Program-made: the position numbers and the translations under genes
Shown: in pieces, positions 15,971 to 24,673 of the stretch
Position numbering within the stretch: the first letter of the stretch is position 1
Layout of the letters: each line of letters begins with the position of its first letter
Notes under the pieces: generated by a model
Told to the model about the DNA's origin: nothing
Database searches by the model: none
Seen by the model: only the letters and a program-made list of their open reading frames with translations
Assembly (NCBI RefSeq): GCF_009765785.1
Contig: NZ_LMUT01000009.1
Coordinates: forward strand, 376,786 to 440,785
DNA: 64,000 nucleotides
From: Granulicella sp. L46
Lineage (GTDB): Bacteria; Acidobacteriota; Terriglobia; Terriglobales; Acidobacteriaceae
Direction: 5' to 3'

Positions 15971-16744
15971 ATGAAGACCAACCTCATCAAGATCATCACG
16001 CTGGGCTCACTACTCTCGGCCAGCCTCGCCTTCGCACAACCACTGAAGGCGCAGACCACCACTACGACGCCCGCCACCACGTCCACCCCTGCGGAAACGA
16101 AGGCGCAGAAGAAGGCTGCCGCCAAGGCGGCCAAGGCAGCGGCGGCGACATCAACCACTACAGCGAAGCCCGCCCCTACACCGGCACCGATGAAGGCGAG
16201 CAAGAGCGCCCCACCCCCGGCGATGGCGCCTTATTCCAAGGGCAAACCTGTAGCAATTCCGGCTGCCAAATCAGCGACGCCAACCACGGCGACGAGCACG
16301 ACCACCAAGACAACCACCACCGCCGCAGAAACTAAGGCACAGAAGAAAGCCGCGGCCAAGGCAGACGCCGCCGCCGCGCCCGCGCCTATGACGGCGATGA
16401 AACCTGCCCCTGCGCCGGCCCCCATGACGGCGATGAAACCGGCTCCCGCGCCGGCACCGACGATGGCGTCCAAGAGCGCAGCCCCCGCGGCGATGGCGCC
16501 CTACTCCAAAGGCACTCCTGCAGCAATTCCGGCTGCCAAGGCAGCTGCACCTAAAGCCGCCGCGCCCACCCCGGCGACTTCGAGCGACATCGCTTCCGCG
16601 AAGTCCAAGGGACTTGTCTGGGTTAACCTCAACACCAAGGTCTATCACGGCTCCGGTGACAAGGAGTACGGCACCACCAAGAACGGCAAGTTTATGACCG
16701 AGGCCGATGCCAAGGCAGCCGGTGCCCGTCAGGCCGCGAAGTAG
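15971..16744 (+). CDS. Secreted Ala/Pro/Lys/Thr-rich repeat protein with C-terminal sunset-like domain
   Basis: About 257 residues. Signal peptide 1-25 (cleavage near FAQP). The middle is low complexity with internal duplications: AETKAQKKAAAKA occurs twice, MAPYSKG-x-P-x-AIPAAK twice, and a 12-residue unit containing PMTAMKPAPAPA is in tandem near 138-162 (36-bp DNA repeat around 16385-16460). The C-terminal 40 residues (VWVNLNTKVYHGSGDKEYG, then GKFMTEADAKAAGARQA) match the small WVN-x(n)-VYH-x(n)-Y-G module seen in many secreted bacterial proteins. Function unknown; the tail may be a spacer crossing the cell wall or periplasm. An AAGGAG site precedes the ATG. Confidence 0.75.
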   Translation: MKTNLIKIITLGSLLSASLAFAQPLKAQTTTTTPATTSTPAETKAQKKAAAKAAKAAAATSTTTAKPAPTPAPMKASKSAPPPAMAPYSKGKPVAIPAAKSATPTTATSTTTKTTTTAAETKAQKKAAAKADAAAAPAPMTAMKPAPAPAPMTAMKPAPAPAPTMASKSAAPAAMAPYSKGTPAAIPAAKAAAPKAAAPTPATSSDIASAKSKGLVWVNLNTKVYHGSGDKEYGTTKNGKFMTEADAKAAGARQAAK

Positions 16745-16804
16745 CTGAAGTGTGAATCAGAAATCTCGAGCCTCACGAAACCAGACACGGCCGATCGCGT
16801 TGCC

Positions 16805-17470
16805 CTAGCAACCCGACCGGCCGTTCTTCTCGATCGTCACCGCGCGCTCGAGCAGCCCAACCACCTCCGCGTCTTCCACCTGGGTGAAGTTTCGATAGAA
16901 ACCTCCCACCGCCGCAAATGGTTCCGGCAGATCCAAGCAGACAATCTCATCCACCACCGTCCGCAGCCACTCCCACGTCGATGCGGGCGCTACGGGCACG
17001 GCCAGCACCAGCCGCGCCGGCTGCATCTGCCGCAGCGCCTGGATCGCCGCATACACACTCGCTCCCGTCGCCACGCCGTCGTCGATAAGAATTACGGTTT
17101 TACCTGAAACATCCAGTGGCGGCCGGTCTCCGCGGTACACACAGGCTCGCCGATCCAGCTCCTTCCGCACCTCTGCCGTGATCCACTCCACCTGTTCCGC
17201 CGAAATAGCGGCGGTGCGCAAAATGTATTCATCCAGATAGCGTCCACCTCTTGCCGACACAGCCCCAAACGCCAGCTCTGTCTGCCCCGGCACGCCCAGC
17301 TTCCGTGAAAGAAACACATCCAGCGGAGCCCCAAGCGCCGTTGCCACTTCAGACGCAACCACCACCCCACCGCGCGGCACTCCCAGGACCACCACATCCG
17401 CTCGTTGCGCGAAGCTCTCCAACCGCTTCGCCAACTGTCGCCCAGCGTCCACGCGATCCTCAAAGATCAT
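16805..17470 (-). CDS. Phosphoribosyltransferase-fold protein
   Basis: 221 residues with the type I PRTase fold. The PRPP loop VILIDDGVATGASV (about 126-139) is nearly canonical. VVVLGVPRGGVVVASEVA (about 25-42) and SRKLGVPGQTELAFGAV are hallmarks of the stand-alone PRTase-like family often encoded near stress or hydrolase genes. The biochemical substrate of that family is not established. No signal peptide. Adjacent genes give no metabolic clue. Confidence 0.83.
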   Translation of the reverse strand: MIFEDRVDAGRQLAKRLESFAQRADVVVLGVPRGGVVVASEVATALGAPLDVFLSRKLGVPGQTELAFGAVSARGGRYLDEYILRTAAISAEQVEWITAEVRKELDRRACVYRGDRPPLDVSGKTVILIDDGVATGASVYAAIQALRQMQPARLVLAVPVAPASTWEWLRTVVDEIVCLDLPEPFAAVGGFYRNFTQVEDAEVVGLLERAVTIEKNGRSGC

Positions 17471-17692
17471 CGGCGGCCCCCGCGCGCCATCCTATGCGTC
17501 AGCTCCAGCCTACTCTGATACCCAAAGCTTCGGCCTCAGCCATACTGCTCCCCTGCGGGCCTTTCGCTTAGCGGCCGAAAGCTAGCCGCCGCCTCTCGCG
17601 CAAAATCTTCGACCTTGATGTAGGCTTTTCATCGATCCCGGCGAGAGCATCTCCTCGTCGCCAACTTCGTATCACCTCTGGAAAGTTGTCCC

Positions 17693-20221
17693 ATGACCCG
17701 TAGGCTCTCGCTGTGCTCCGCCGCCGTCCTCGCCCTCTCGCTCGCCCCCATCAGCTTCGCGCAGGCCCCCATCCCCAAAGGCCCCGTCCCCGACTCTCCG
17801 GCGATCGAGCAGCGCATTGACGCGATGCTGGGAAAGCTGACCACTGCCGAGAAGATTCAGCTCATCGGTGGCACCGAAAACTTCTACACTTTCCCAGCGC
17901 CCAGCATTGGCCTGCCCCAACTCAAAATGTCCGACGGCCCGTTAGGCGTCCGCACCTGGGGACCGACAACAGCTTATCCGGCGGGCGTTGCGCTTGCCGC
18001 GACGTGGGATCCTAAGCTCGCCGAACGTGAAGGCGTCGCCCTCGGCCAGGACGCGCGCGCCCGTGGCGTTCACTTCCTGCTCGCCCCCGGCGTCAACATC
18101 TACCGCGCTCCCATGAACGGCCGCAACTTTGAGTACTTCGGCGAAGATCCGTACCTCGCCGCGCACATGGACGTCGGCTACATTGACGGCGTGCAGAGCC
18201 AAGGTGTGTGCGCCACCGTCAAGCACTACGCTGCCAATAATTCCGAGTACGATCGCCACAACATTAACAGCGTCGTCGACGAGCGTACGCTCCACGAGCT
18301 CTACCTCCCGGCCTTCCAGGCCGCCGTCCAGCAGGCCCACGTCTGCGCCGTCATGGACAGCTACAACCTTGTCAACGGCGAGCACTCCACACAGAACAAG
18401 GTGCTCAACATCGACATCCTCAAAAAAGATTGGGGCTTCAATGGCCTCCTCATGTCCGACTGGGATGCCACGTACGACGGTGTGGCCGCAGCCAACGGCG
18501 GGCTCGACCTCGAGATGCCCTACGCGAAGTTCATGACCGCCGACACCATCAGCGCGGCACTCAAGAGCGGCGCCGTCTCGGAAGCCACACTCGACGACAA
18601 GGTTCGCCGCCTGCTCCGCGTCACCCTCATGTTCGGCTTCCTCGATCGTGATCAGCTAGACGCCACGATTTCGCAGGACAATCAGCACGGTGCGCAGGTT
18701 TCGCTCGAAGGCGCGCGCGAAAGCCTCACGCTGCTGAAGAACGAAGGCGACCTTCTTCCGCTCAATGCAGCGCGCATTCACACCATCGCCGTCATCGGTC
18801 CTGACGCATCGCCCGCTGTCTCGGGCGGAGGTGGCAGCTCAACCGTCGAGCCTTTCCAGGCCGTTAGCATTCTCAATGGCCTCAGCAACTCTCTCGCCGG
18901 CAAAGTGAATGTTCTCTACGCGCGCGGCATCCCGTCCATCCAGGACATCTTCTTCCACACTGAGTTCACACAACTGAAGGAAGAAATCTTCGAAGGGGCA
19001 GACACCACCGGAACGCCCGTCGTGAGCTCGCCTCATCGCATCGCTAGCTGGACCGGCGAGATGTTCAGGCCGCCCGCCAAGACTCCGCAGACCGTCCGCT
19101 ACACCGGCGTCTACACACCGAAGGAAGACGGTTCGCATCTGTTTGTCGCTGCCGCGCCTGGACAAGATCGCTTTGAATTGCAAGTCGACGGCAAACCCCT
19201 ACTCGATCAGCCGCTTCGCGAAGGTCACGCTCCCAAGACTGGCACGCTGACCCTGCATGCCGGCCAGCCCATCCACTTCACCCTCATCTATCACCCGTTC
19301 TCCGCCGGCCAGAGCATCGCCTTTGGCATTCGCAGCGAGCACGATCTCATCGACCCCGCTACGCTCAAGATCGCGGCATCTGCCGATGCGGTTGTTCTGA
19401 GCGTAGGCTTCAACGGCTCAACAGAAAGCGAAGGCTTTGATCGCACCTTCGAGCTTCCCTGGGGACAGGACGCGCTGATCCGCGCGGTCTCTGCTGTCAA
19501 CAAGCACACTATCGTCGTCATCACCGCTGGTGGCGCCGTCGACGCGATGTCGTGGATCAATGGCGTCCCTGCCGTCCTCCACAACTACTATCCCGGCCAG
19601 GCCGGCGGCACGGCTCTCGCCGAAGTCCTCTTCGGGGATCGTGCGCCAGAAGGCCGGCTGCCCTTCAGCTTCGATCGCTCGTGGGCGACTGACCCTGTCC
19701 ACAACACCTACTACCCGGCCGCAATGCCTGCCAAGCCCGAGGACATCATCACCGTCAACTACAGCGAAGGCCTCTTCAACGGCTATCGCTACTACACCAG
19801 CGAGCAGCTCACGCCCGAGCAGCAGCCGCTCTTCCCCTTCGGCTTCGGTCTCACGTATACGACTTTCCGCTATGGCCACATTAAGGTAGCCGTCGAAGGT
19901 AAGGGTGAGGCTACTACTGTCACCGTCTCGGTTGACGTAACCAACACCGGCAAGCGCGCCGGCTCTGACGTCGTGCAGCTTTATGTCGGCGACCCCTCTG
20001 CCAAGGTCAGGCGCCCCGCCAAAGAGTTGAAGGGCTTCGAGCGTGTAAGCCTTGCAGCTGGCGCCACCCAGCGCGTGCAGTTCAAGCTCACTCCGCGCGA
20101 CCTCTCCTATTACAGCGTCGAGGACCACAACTGGAAGATCGATCCCGGCGCGTTCAAGGCCTACGCGGGCGGCAACAGCGCCCAAACCCCCGAGGTCGCC
20201 GACTTCACCGTAGCCCCTTAG
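17693..20221 (+). CDS. Secreted GH3 beta-glucosidase with PA14 insertion
   Basis: 842 residues with a signal peptide (cleavage near SFAQAP). GH3 N-terminal TIM barrel (about 50-320): KHYAANNSEYDRHNINSVVDERTLHELY holds substrate-binding Lys-His, and LLMSDWDATYDG places the nucleophile Asp at 256. The C-terminal alpha/beta sandwich is interrupted by a PA14 module (about 440-560), then resumes with VVLSVGFNGSTESEGFDRTF and VLHNYYPGQAGGTALAEVLFG. A fibronectin III-like domain ends the protein. Bgl-type activity on beta-linked gluco-oligosaccharides is likely; PA14 usually shapes oligosaccharide specificity. Apparently monocistronic. Confidence 0.92.
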   Translation: MTRRLSLCSAAVLALSLAPISFAQAPIPKGPVPDSPAIEQRIDAMLGKLTTAEKIQLIGGTENFYTFPAPSIGLPQLKMSDGPLGVRTWGPTTAYPAGVALAATWDPKLAEREGVALGQDARARGVHFLLAPGVNIYRAPMNGRNFEYFGEDPYLAAHMDVGYIDGVQSQGVCATVKHYAANNSEYDRHNINSVVDERTLHELYLPAFQAAVQQAHVCAVMDSYNLVNGEHSTQNKVLNIDILKKDWGFNGLLMSDWDATYDGVAAANGGLDLEMPYAKFMTADTISAALKSGAVSEATLDDKVRRLLRVTLMFGFLDRDQLDATISQDNQHGAQVSLEGARESLTLLKNEGDLLPLNAARIHTIAVIGPDASPAVSGGGGSSTVEPFQAVSILNGLSNSLAGKVNVLYARGIPSIQDIFFHTEFTQLKEEIFEGADTTGTPVVSSPHRIASWTGEMFRPPAKTPQTVRYTGVYTPKEDGSHLFVAAAPGQDRFELQVDGKPLLDQPLREGHAPKTGTLTLHAGQPIHFTLIYHPFSAGQSIAFGIRSEHDLIDPATLKIAASADAVVLSVGFNGSTESEGFDRTFELPWGQDALIRAVSAVNKHTIVVITAGGAVDAMSWINGVPAVLHNYYPGQAGGTALAEVLFGDRAPEGRLPFSFDRSWATDPVHNTYYPAAMPAKPEDIITVNYSEGLFNGYRYYTSEQLTPEQQPLFPFGFGLTYTTFRYGHIKVAVEGKGEATTVTVSVDVTNTGKRAGSDVVQLYVGDPSAKVRRPAKELKGFERVSLAAGATQRVQFKLTPRDLSYYSVEDHNWKIDPGAFKAYAGGNSAQTPEVADFTVAP

Positions 20222-20565
20222 ACGACCCCCCCTTCTGGCCGCATCGTTTGCCGATGCACAAGATGCTGCTGCGCGCAGACCCAGTGGTTATGCTGGTGCC
20301 TGCCTATTCGTCTGTCTGCTGGAGAATCACAGCGCGCTGGAAATTGCAGCCGGAAATGATTCCCGTCGCGGCCTACCCGCGCCGCCGTCCATCAGGACAA
20401 CTCTTGCGCAACACCCATCGCGGAGAGCGGACCCTGTTTATTTTCAGGGTGTAACCGTTCCTGATATGTGATATATCTTTTCTATTCACCACCCAGCTAG
20501 TGCATAAAGGGGCCACCGCCCTCGTGTATGGTCCCTTTTCTCCTTACTTAAACTTCGGAGGCTAC
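20222..20565. other. Gene-free region before the first TonB receptor
   Basis: Holds dispersed-repeat copy A near its left end. At 20463-20477 GATAT and ATATC arms flank a 5-nt spacer about 90 bp before the receptor start, a possible operator or -10 region. A short open frame from 20248 looks like repeat debris rather than a gene. Confidence 0.4.
20246..20330 (+). repeat. Dispersed repeat copy A
   Basis: Shares TTTGCCGATGCA, CAGACCCAGTG, TTATGCTGGT and CTGGAGA in the same order and spacing with copies at 40839-40932 and 61630-61724. It starts 25 bp past the beta-glucosidase stop. Nature unknown. Confidence 0.65.
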
Positions 20566-23500
20566 ATGACTATTCTCAAATATTCACCTAAACGCAGTTT
20601 CATTCTGACGCTGGTGTTCCTGGCATTATTTGCTACAGGGGCATGGGCACAATCGACGGCGACGCTGTCGGGGACCGTGACCGATCCGACAGGCGCTGCC
20701 GTCGCGCATGCCCAGGTGGTTGTGCATTCGCTGGCGACGGGGTTGGAACGGACGGTGATGACGGATAGTGCGGGCGCCTACGTGGTCGCTTCACTGCAGC
20801 CTGGGGACTACAAGGTGCGGGTGACGGCGGCGGGATTCAGTGCAGATACGATCGAAAAGATTACGCTGCAGGTCGCGCAAAGTCTCACGGTCGATCCGAA
20901 GTTGGCGGTTGTTTCGGCTGGTGAAACGGTGCAAGTCGAGAGCAGCGCTGTAGCGCAGATTGAGTCCAGCACGATCACGGTCGGTCAGGTGATTGGCCGG
21001 AATACGGTACAGGAGTTGCCGCTCAATGGGCGTCACTTTCTCGATCTCACGGTGTTGACGCCAGGGGGCGTGGTGGCGGACACGGCCGGGAGTTTAACGG
21101 CGCCGAGCCGCGGCTTGGGCGCGAACTCGTTCATCACGGCGGGCAATCGCGAAGACTCTGTCAACTTCCAGATCAACGGCATCAACCTGAATGACATCAG
21201 CCAAAACCAAATCACCTTCCAGCCCTCAATCGACACGACCTCCGAGTTCAGGATCAACAACCAAACCTTCAGTGCCGAGTATGGCCGCAGCGATGGCTCG
21301 ATTGTGACGGTGGCGACGCGATCGGGCACGGACCATTTCCATGGCGAGCTGTTCGACTACTTCAGAAATGATGCGCTGGACGCTCGCAACTACTTCAACC
21401 GCAGCTACAACACGAGCACGGGGCTTCCGCTGGTAGGGGACACGGGCGCCAAGGCTCCGCTGCAGCGCAACAACTTTGGCGGATCCGTAGGCGGACCGGT
21501 GTGGAAGGGGCATACGTTCTTCTTCTTTAGCTACGAGGGTCTACGTCAGCACCAGGGAATTTTGCAGAACAGCCCGGTGTTCAGTCCCGCACAGCAGGCG
21601 GCGTATGCGGCGAATGCTGCGGTTGCCCCAATTGCCGCGGCGTTTGCTGCGCTGATTCCGCTGCCGAACAGCGGGTCAAACTATGTGTCGTTCACTCCGG
21701 GTCCGGTGCAGATCGACCAGTACACCGGGGACGTCCTGCAGCAGTTGGGGCAGAATGATTCGCTGCACGGGTTTTATGCGTTCCAAAAAGACGTGCGCAC
21801 CGAACCAGCGCTACAGGGCGACACACTGCCAGGTTGGGGGGACCACCGGGCTGCGCATCGACAGATCGGGACGCTGCAGTACGTCCATATCTTCAATTCG
21901 AACGTGACGAATGAAGCGCGACTGGGTTTCAACCGAATCTCGATTGCGTTTCACCCGGCGAACTTAATCGATCCGGCAAGCATAGGGCTCGTTGACGGGC
22001 TAACTGGCAATGTAGGTATTCCGCAGACGACGATCACGGATGTGGGCTTCACGGTGGGCGGGCCGTCGGGATTCCCGCAGGGCCGCAATACCACCACCGG
22101 TGTGTTGTCGGATACGGTGACGATGCTGAAGGGCAAGCACACGATCAAGTGGGGTGGCGAGTTCCGGCGCTATCTTTACTACAGCTTCGCGGGCAACATC
22201 GGCACCATGACGCTGTCGAGCGTAAATCTCGCGACCGATGTGACGCCGGTGTTCAGCATTCAGCCGAACATCATCGACTACCGCATCTATGCGGATGCGG
22301 CGGCGGGATTTATTCAGGACAACTACCGGATTTTGCCGGGTTTGACGCTTGAGGGTGGACTGCGATTCGAGTGGAACGGAACGCCGGTGGAAGGCGAGAA
22401 CCGGATCTCGATCTTCAATCCCTCGAACGTCACGCTGACGCAGGCTGGGACGAATGGGGTTCCCGCGGATGGAGCCTACAAGCAGAACTACAATCTGGAG
22501 CCGCGCGTGGGTTTCGCCTACGACCTCTTCAATAACAACAAGACGGTGTTGCGCGGGGCGTATGGCATGCTGGTCGATCAACCGGTGGCCGGCACGGTCA
22601 GCATCCTGACGGGCAATCCTCCGTTCACTACGGCGGTTTCCTACAGCAACAGTGCGGCGCCGATTCCGATGAATAATCTATATGCTTCGGCGAAGGCTGC
22701 TTCCGGATTCGCGCTCGGATGGGTGAACCCGAACTTCCGCAATGCGTACGTGGAGGACTTCAACTTCAACGTGCAGCAGGCCATGCCGTGGAGCATGGTG
22801 GCGAGCATCGGCTACTACGGCTCGACGGGTCATCACCTGCTGATTCGGACCGATCCCAACCAGGCGAACGGGCCGACGAATGCACCGAGCCCGCGGCCTT
22901 ATCTGAATCTCGCGGCCGACAGCCCGATCGCTCCGGGAGCATCGATTGCCTCGAACATTGCGGAGGACAACAGTATTGGCTACTCGAACTACAACGCGAT
23001 GTGGGTGACACTGTCGAAGACTATGTCGAATGGGCTGCAGTTCGATATGAACTATGAGTGGACGAAGTCGATGGACATCAACTCGCTCGGCTCGCAGGGG
23101 GGAGCTGTGCTGCCGGACAGCAACAATCCTTCTCAGAACTATGGGCTTTCGGACTTCGACGTGCGGAATCACTTTGCGGCGAACGCGATCTATGCGCTGC
23201 CGTTCAAGCGCAATCGGTGGGTGTCGGGTTACCGGCTGACGAGCATCTTCCAGTACCAGACGGGCAATCCCGTGAACATCGTCGCGAGCAGCGACGGGTA
23301 TAACGGCAACAGCGGCCTGATCCGCCCGAACCTGCTGAAGCCGATCACGCGACACAAGCAGCAGATTATTGGATCGGCCAATGTCAGCTACTTCGCAAAT
23401 CCTGGAGGCTTGGCGTACGGCGGTGCGGTGTGCGACCTGACCAATGCGACATCGGCATGCGTGTACCAGATTGTGGGAACGCAGGCGAACGCAACGGGCG

Positions 23501-23790
23501 CAACGGCGCCGACCGCCTACACGGGGCTCGGCAATATGCAGCGCAACCGCGGCACAGGGCCGGGATTTGCGGACCTTGATCTTTCAGGGGAGAAAGAGAC
23601 GAGATTGTTCAAGAGCCTTTCCTTCATTCTGCGTGTGGATGCGTTCGACATTCTCAATCATCCCAACTTCGGTCAGCCGTCGAATAATGTGCAATCCGCA
23701 ACGTTTGGCCAGATCACAGCCACGCGCTTTGCCACCAGCGATGGTGGGTCTTCGCGGCAGCTTCAACTCAGCGCAAAGTTCGTTTTCTAG
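20566..23790 (+). CDS. Oar-like TonB-dependent receptor 1
   Basis: About 1,074 residues, outer membrane. Signal peptide ends near GAWAQS. The next 80 residues form a carboxypeptidase-regulatory-like beta sandwich (ATLSGTVTDPTGAAVAHAQVVV), then a plug domain with LPLNGRHFLDLTVLTPGG and VNFQINGINLNDISQNQITFQPSIDTTSEF. The remaining roughly 800 residues are barrel (GELFDYFRNDALDARNYFNR, GGSVGGPVWKGHTFFFFSYEG), closing with an aromatic LSAKFVF terminus for BamA recognition. Such acidobacterial receptors take up glycans or peptides. CGGAGG precedes the ATG at 20566. A FadR-type regulator and a gamma-glutamyltransferase follow. Confidence 0.9.
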   Translation: MTILKYSPKRSFILTLVFLALFATGAWAQSTATLSGTVTDPTGAAVAHAQVVVHSLATGLERTVMTDSAGAYVVASLQPGDYKVRVTAAGFSADTIEKITLQVAQSLTVDPKLAVVSAGETVQVESSAVAQIESSTITVGQVIGRNTVQELPLNGRHFLDLTVLTPGGVVADTAGSLTAPSRGLGANSFITAGNREDSVNFQINGINLNDISQNQITFQPSIDTTSEFRINNQTFSAEYGRSDGSIVTVATRSGTDHFHGELFDYFRNDALDARNYFNRSYNTSTGLPLVGDTGAKAPLQRNNFGGSVGGPVWKGHTFFFFSYEGLRQHQGILQNSPVFSPAQQAAYAANAAVAPIAAAFAALIPLPNSGSNYVSFTPGPVQIDQYTGDVLQQLGQNDSLHGFYAFQKDVRTEPALQGDTLPGWGDHRAAHRQIGTLQYVHIFNSNVTNEARLGFNRISIAFHPANLIDPASIGLVDGLTGNVGIPQTTITDVGFTVGGPSGFPQGRNTTTGVLSDTVTMLKGKHTIKWGGEFRRYLYYSFAGNIGTMTLSSVNLATDVTPVFSIQPNIIDYRIYADAAAGFIQDNYRILPGLTLEGGLRFEWNGTPVEGENRISIFNPSNVTLTQAGTNGVPADGAYKQNYNLEPRVGFAYDLFNNNKTVLRGAYGMLVDQPVAGTVSILTGNPPFTTAVSYSNSAAPIPMNNLYASAKAASGFALGWVNPNFRNAYVEDFNFNVQQAMPWSMVASIGYYGSTGHHLLIRTDPNQANGPTNAPSPRPYLNLAADSPIAPGASIASNIAEDNSIGYSNYNAMWVTLSKTMSNGLQFDMNYEWTKSMDINSLGSQGGAVLPDSNNPSQNYGLSDFDVRNHFAANAIYALPFKRNRWVSGYRLTSIFQYQTGNPVNIVASSDGYNGNSGLIRPNLLKPITRHKQQIIGSANVSYFANPGGLAYGGAVCDLTNATSACVYQIVGTQANATGATAPTAYTGLGNMQRNRGTGPGFADLDLSGEKETRLFKSLSFILRVDAFDILNHPNFGQPSNNVQSATFGQITATRFATSDGGSSRQLQLSAKFVF

Positions 23791-23797
23791 AAGGGAG

Positions 23798-23845
23798 TGC
23801 GCCTCGTGGGAGAGCCGGTTGGCCCACGCGGCGCATTTTTCTTTT
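23798..23845 (+). terminator. Rho-independent terminator after TonB receptor 1
   Basis: Interrupted stem TGCGC...GTGGG (23798-23810) with CCCAC...GCGCA (23823-23835), then TTTTTCTTTTCTT. It starts 7 bp after the receptor stop and separates it from the regulator gene. Confidence 0.8.
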
Positions 23846-23909
23846 CTTATTAGACTGCTTTGAGGCGAAGAGACATGCGTGTCAGGTAGAATCCGCGTGG
23901 ACCTTAGAT

Positions 23910-24605
23910 ATGTTGAAACTCACGAAAAACCCAAACCTCACCGAGCAGGCTTACCAAAGCGTCAAACGACAGCTGCTCAATGGATCATTTCCTGAAGGAT
24001 CAAAGCTCACGGAGGAGTATTTATCCAGTGCGCTCGGCATCAGCAAGTCGCCGGTGCGAGAGGCGCTGATGCGGCTGGAAAGTGAAGGCCTGATCAATAT
24101 CGAAGCGCGGCGAGGCGCTTATGTACGCAAGTTCTCGGCCAAGGAGGTTCACGACTTGTACGACGTGCGCGCGCTGCTGGAGGTGCATGCGGTGAGTACC
24201 GCCAGCATAACGCCGGAGCTGCTGGAACAGATGGCAGCAAGTATCGAACGGACGCGAGCCAATCTCGAGGCAGGCGATAAACTGAGCCATATCGAGGAAG
24301 ACATCCACTTTCATGGGCTGATCGCAAGGTCCACGGGAAACCCCGAATTTGGCAGGATCCTGGACAACATTCAACAGAAGAGTCTGCTGTGCCGGATGGC
24401 GACGTTCTATCTTTCGGCTACGACCGCACCGTCGAGTCACCAGAAGATTTACATGGCGCTGCGGGACGGAGACATTGAATTGGCGAAGCGCGAGATGCAT
24501 GACCATATTCTGTTTGTCCGCGATACGCTGCTGCGATCGTTGGCGCCTGACGCGGAGCTGGCTGGGGACGAAGCAGAAGATGATTTAGTAGAGGCTCGGG
24601 CGTAA
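23910..24605 (+). CDS. GntR-family (FadR subfamily) transcriptional regulator
   Basis: 231 residues. N-terminal winged helix (LTEQAYQSVKRQLLNGSFPEGSKLTEEYLSSALGISKSPVREALMRLESEGLINIEARRGAYV) and a C-terminal all-helical FCD effector domain (about 85-215) with the metal-ligand pattern DIHFHGLIARSTGN and a later His in MHDHIL. FCD domains sense small acids. Placed between an Oar receptor and a gamma-glutamyltransferase, it likely controls one or both. No symmetric operator is obvious in front of it. Confidence 0.88.
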   Translation: MLKLTKNPNLTEQAYQSVKRQLLNGSFPEGSKLTEEYLSSALGISKSPVREALMRLESEGLINIEARRGAYVRKFSAKEVHDLYDVRALLEVHAVSTASITPELLEQMAASIERTRANLEAGDKLSHIEEDIHFHGLIARSTGNPEFGRILDNIQQKSLLCRMATFYLSATTAPSSHQKIYMALRDGDIELAKREMHDHILFVRDTLLRSLAPDAELAGDEAEDDLVEARA

Positions 24606-24673
24606 GAGTCGAAAACACCGCCGATGCAGGTTATTCGATCGAAAAGCATCATGCCGAATTGAAGGAGATTGTT

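Noticed and set aside
16385..16460. Possible CRISPR-like or satellite array
   Set aside because: The 36-bp repetition is in frame and encodes tandem PMTAMKPAPAPA units of a secreted protein; no spacers.
19418..20185. Antisense frame of about 255 codons within the GH3 gene
   Set aside because: Valine/arginine-rich shadow of high-GC coding sequence; the sense frame has full catalytic motifs.
20248..20454. Small open frame over dispersed repeat A
   Set aside because: Composition is not protein-like after the first 25 codons and the frame is interrupted in copy B; treated as repeat, not a gene.
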